49,148 nt of DNA from Acidimicrobiia bacterium (GTDB lineage Bacteria; Actinomycetota; Acidimicrobiia; Spongiisociales; ZC4RG35). Both the position numbers and the translations under genes were made by a program. The notes below the pieces were generated by a model. That model was given only the letters and a program-made list of their open reading frames with translations. It made no database searches and had not been told where the DNA came from. Positions 48,744 through 49,148 of this stretch are shown here, one piece after another. Position 1 is the stretch's first letter, and each line of letters opens with the position of its first letter. The stretch spans positions 1 through 49,148 of the forward strand of contig JACCTH010000065.1 in the NCBI GenBank assembly GCA_013812505.1. The letters run 5' to 3'.

Positions 48744-49148
48744 ATGAGCGAGGCCGCGCGGCTGCTGGTGGTGGATGACGAAGAAACCCTGGCCGAGATG
48801 CTGGGCACGGCCCTCCGTTTCGCGGGCTACGACGTCGAGCTCGCGAGCGGCGGCATCGAGGCGTTGAAAGCGGTCAAGGACGACCCGCCCGACCTCGTCG
48901 TGCTCGACGTCAACCTTCCCGACCTCGATGGGTTCGAGGTTTGTCGCCGGCTGCGGCGCGACGGTCATGAGATGCCGTTGATCTTTCTCACCGCGCGCGA
49001 CGGGATCGCCGATTTGCGATTCGGGTTCCATCACGGCGGGGACGATTACTTGACTAAACCGTTCAGCCTCGAAGAATTGGGCTTGCGAATCGAGGCGCTC
49101 TTGCGGCGCACCCGTGGCAACAACGCCGAGCCGAGTCGAATCGTCAAT
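48744..49148 (+). CDS. OmpR-family response regulator (partial, runs off the window)
   Basis: The first 135 codons are present. The receiver domain is complete: LLVVDDEETLAEML, phospho-Asp in DLVVLDVNLPDLDGFEV (about 55), Thr in IFLTARDG and Lys in YLTKPFSLEEL. The DNA-binding part lies beyond the end. The G-F-H-H-G-G-D-D-Y stretch replaces the usual G-L-x-A-G-A-D-D-Y, a minor variant. It has an exact TCTCAG direct repeat before it and may control itself and osmC. Confidence 0.92.
   Translation, partial: MSEAARLLVVDDEETLAEMLGTALRFAGYDVELASGGIEALKAVKDDPPDLVVLDVNLPDLDGFEVCRRLRRDGHEMPLIFLTARDGIADLRFGFHHGGDDYLTKPFSLEELGLRIEALLRRTRGNNAEPSRIVN

Noticed and set aside
1-49148. CRISPR array, rRNA, tRNA or replication origin
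   Set aside because: No regularly spaced repeats with unique spacers, no rRNA or tRNA signature and no DnaA-box cluster was seen by eye.

Overview
The window is high-GC bacterial DNA with an actinobacterial signature: a WhiB-family Fe-S regulator, an F420-type LLM oxidoreductase, the split proton-translocating transhydrogenase pntAB/pntB, an MprAB-PepD-like operon, a class E-like sortase, DUF4190/DUF2752/DUF5317 proteins, and many apparently leaderless genes with a TANNNT -10 box 6-8 nt before the start codon. The gene mix fits the class Acidimicrobiia or a relative, but this is inference; there is no rRNA or tRNA in the window to fix the taxonomy. About 95% of the sequence is coding, with many 4-bp ATGA/GTGA overlaps.

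Layout. 1-2300 is a small accessory patch: an Ltp-domain membrane protein, an HNH endonuclease and a complete tyrosine recombinase. 2460-5465 holds a sigma-70 factor, a WhiB7/WblC-like regulator with an attenuator-type leader (uORF, terminator and antiterminator), and glucose-6-phosphate isomerase. 5500-8500 has a broken cupredoxin-like lipoprotein and an envelope-stress (PspC/LiaF-type) two-component locus whose kinase and PspC-like genes have both lost their 5' halves. 8535-18200 is metabolic: MsrB, a TauE permease, a histone-deacetylase-like amidohydrolase, a PLP enzyme, an SDR, a JAMM peptidase convergent with a rhodanese-E1 enzyme, transhydrogenase, and a class III aminotransferase. 18200-24200 has small membrane proteins, then an Fe-S group: Mrp, a divergent Cys-rich ArsR/SufR-like regulator (frameshifted) and aconitase.

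24200-32965 has a sortase with a coupled 39-aa membrane peptide, a crotonase, DUF5317, two tandem membrane HD/HD-GYP proteins preceded by a 29-aa peptide, a conserved unknown, a gamma-glutamyltransferase and the LLM oxidoreductase. 32950-39850 has rlmN, a broken RHH antitoxin gene and a degenerate repeat-rich gap, a LysM/M23 peptidase, a DUF885 peptidase, an APH-type kinase and an aromatic amino acid decarboxylase-like enzyme. 39850-42895 is response regulator, histidine kinase and HtrA in the order of mprA-mprB-pepD. 42987-46505 is a four-gene translationally coupled thiolase, CoA-transferase, unknown and FabG-like operon. The right end has a membrane protein, a lysozyme-fold protein, OsmC and a second OmpR-type regulator that runs off the window.

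The most interesting signals are the WhiB7-like leader, which has every part of a translation-sensing antibiotic-response switch; a family of about 50-bp doubly palindromic repeats with three copies at gene ends; two small peptides too short for usual gene calling; and a set of single-base frameshifts in four genes that may be sequence errors or real decay.
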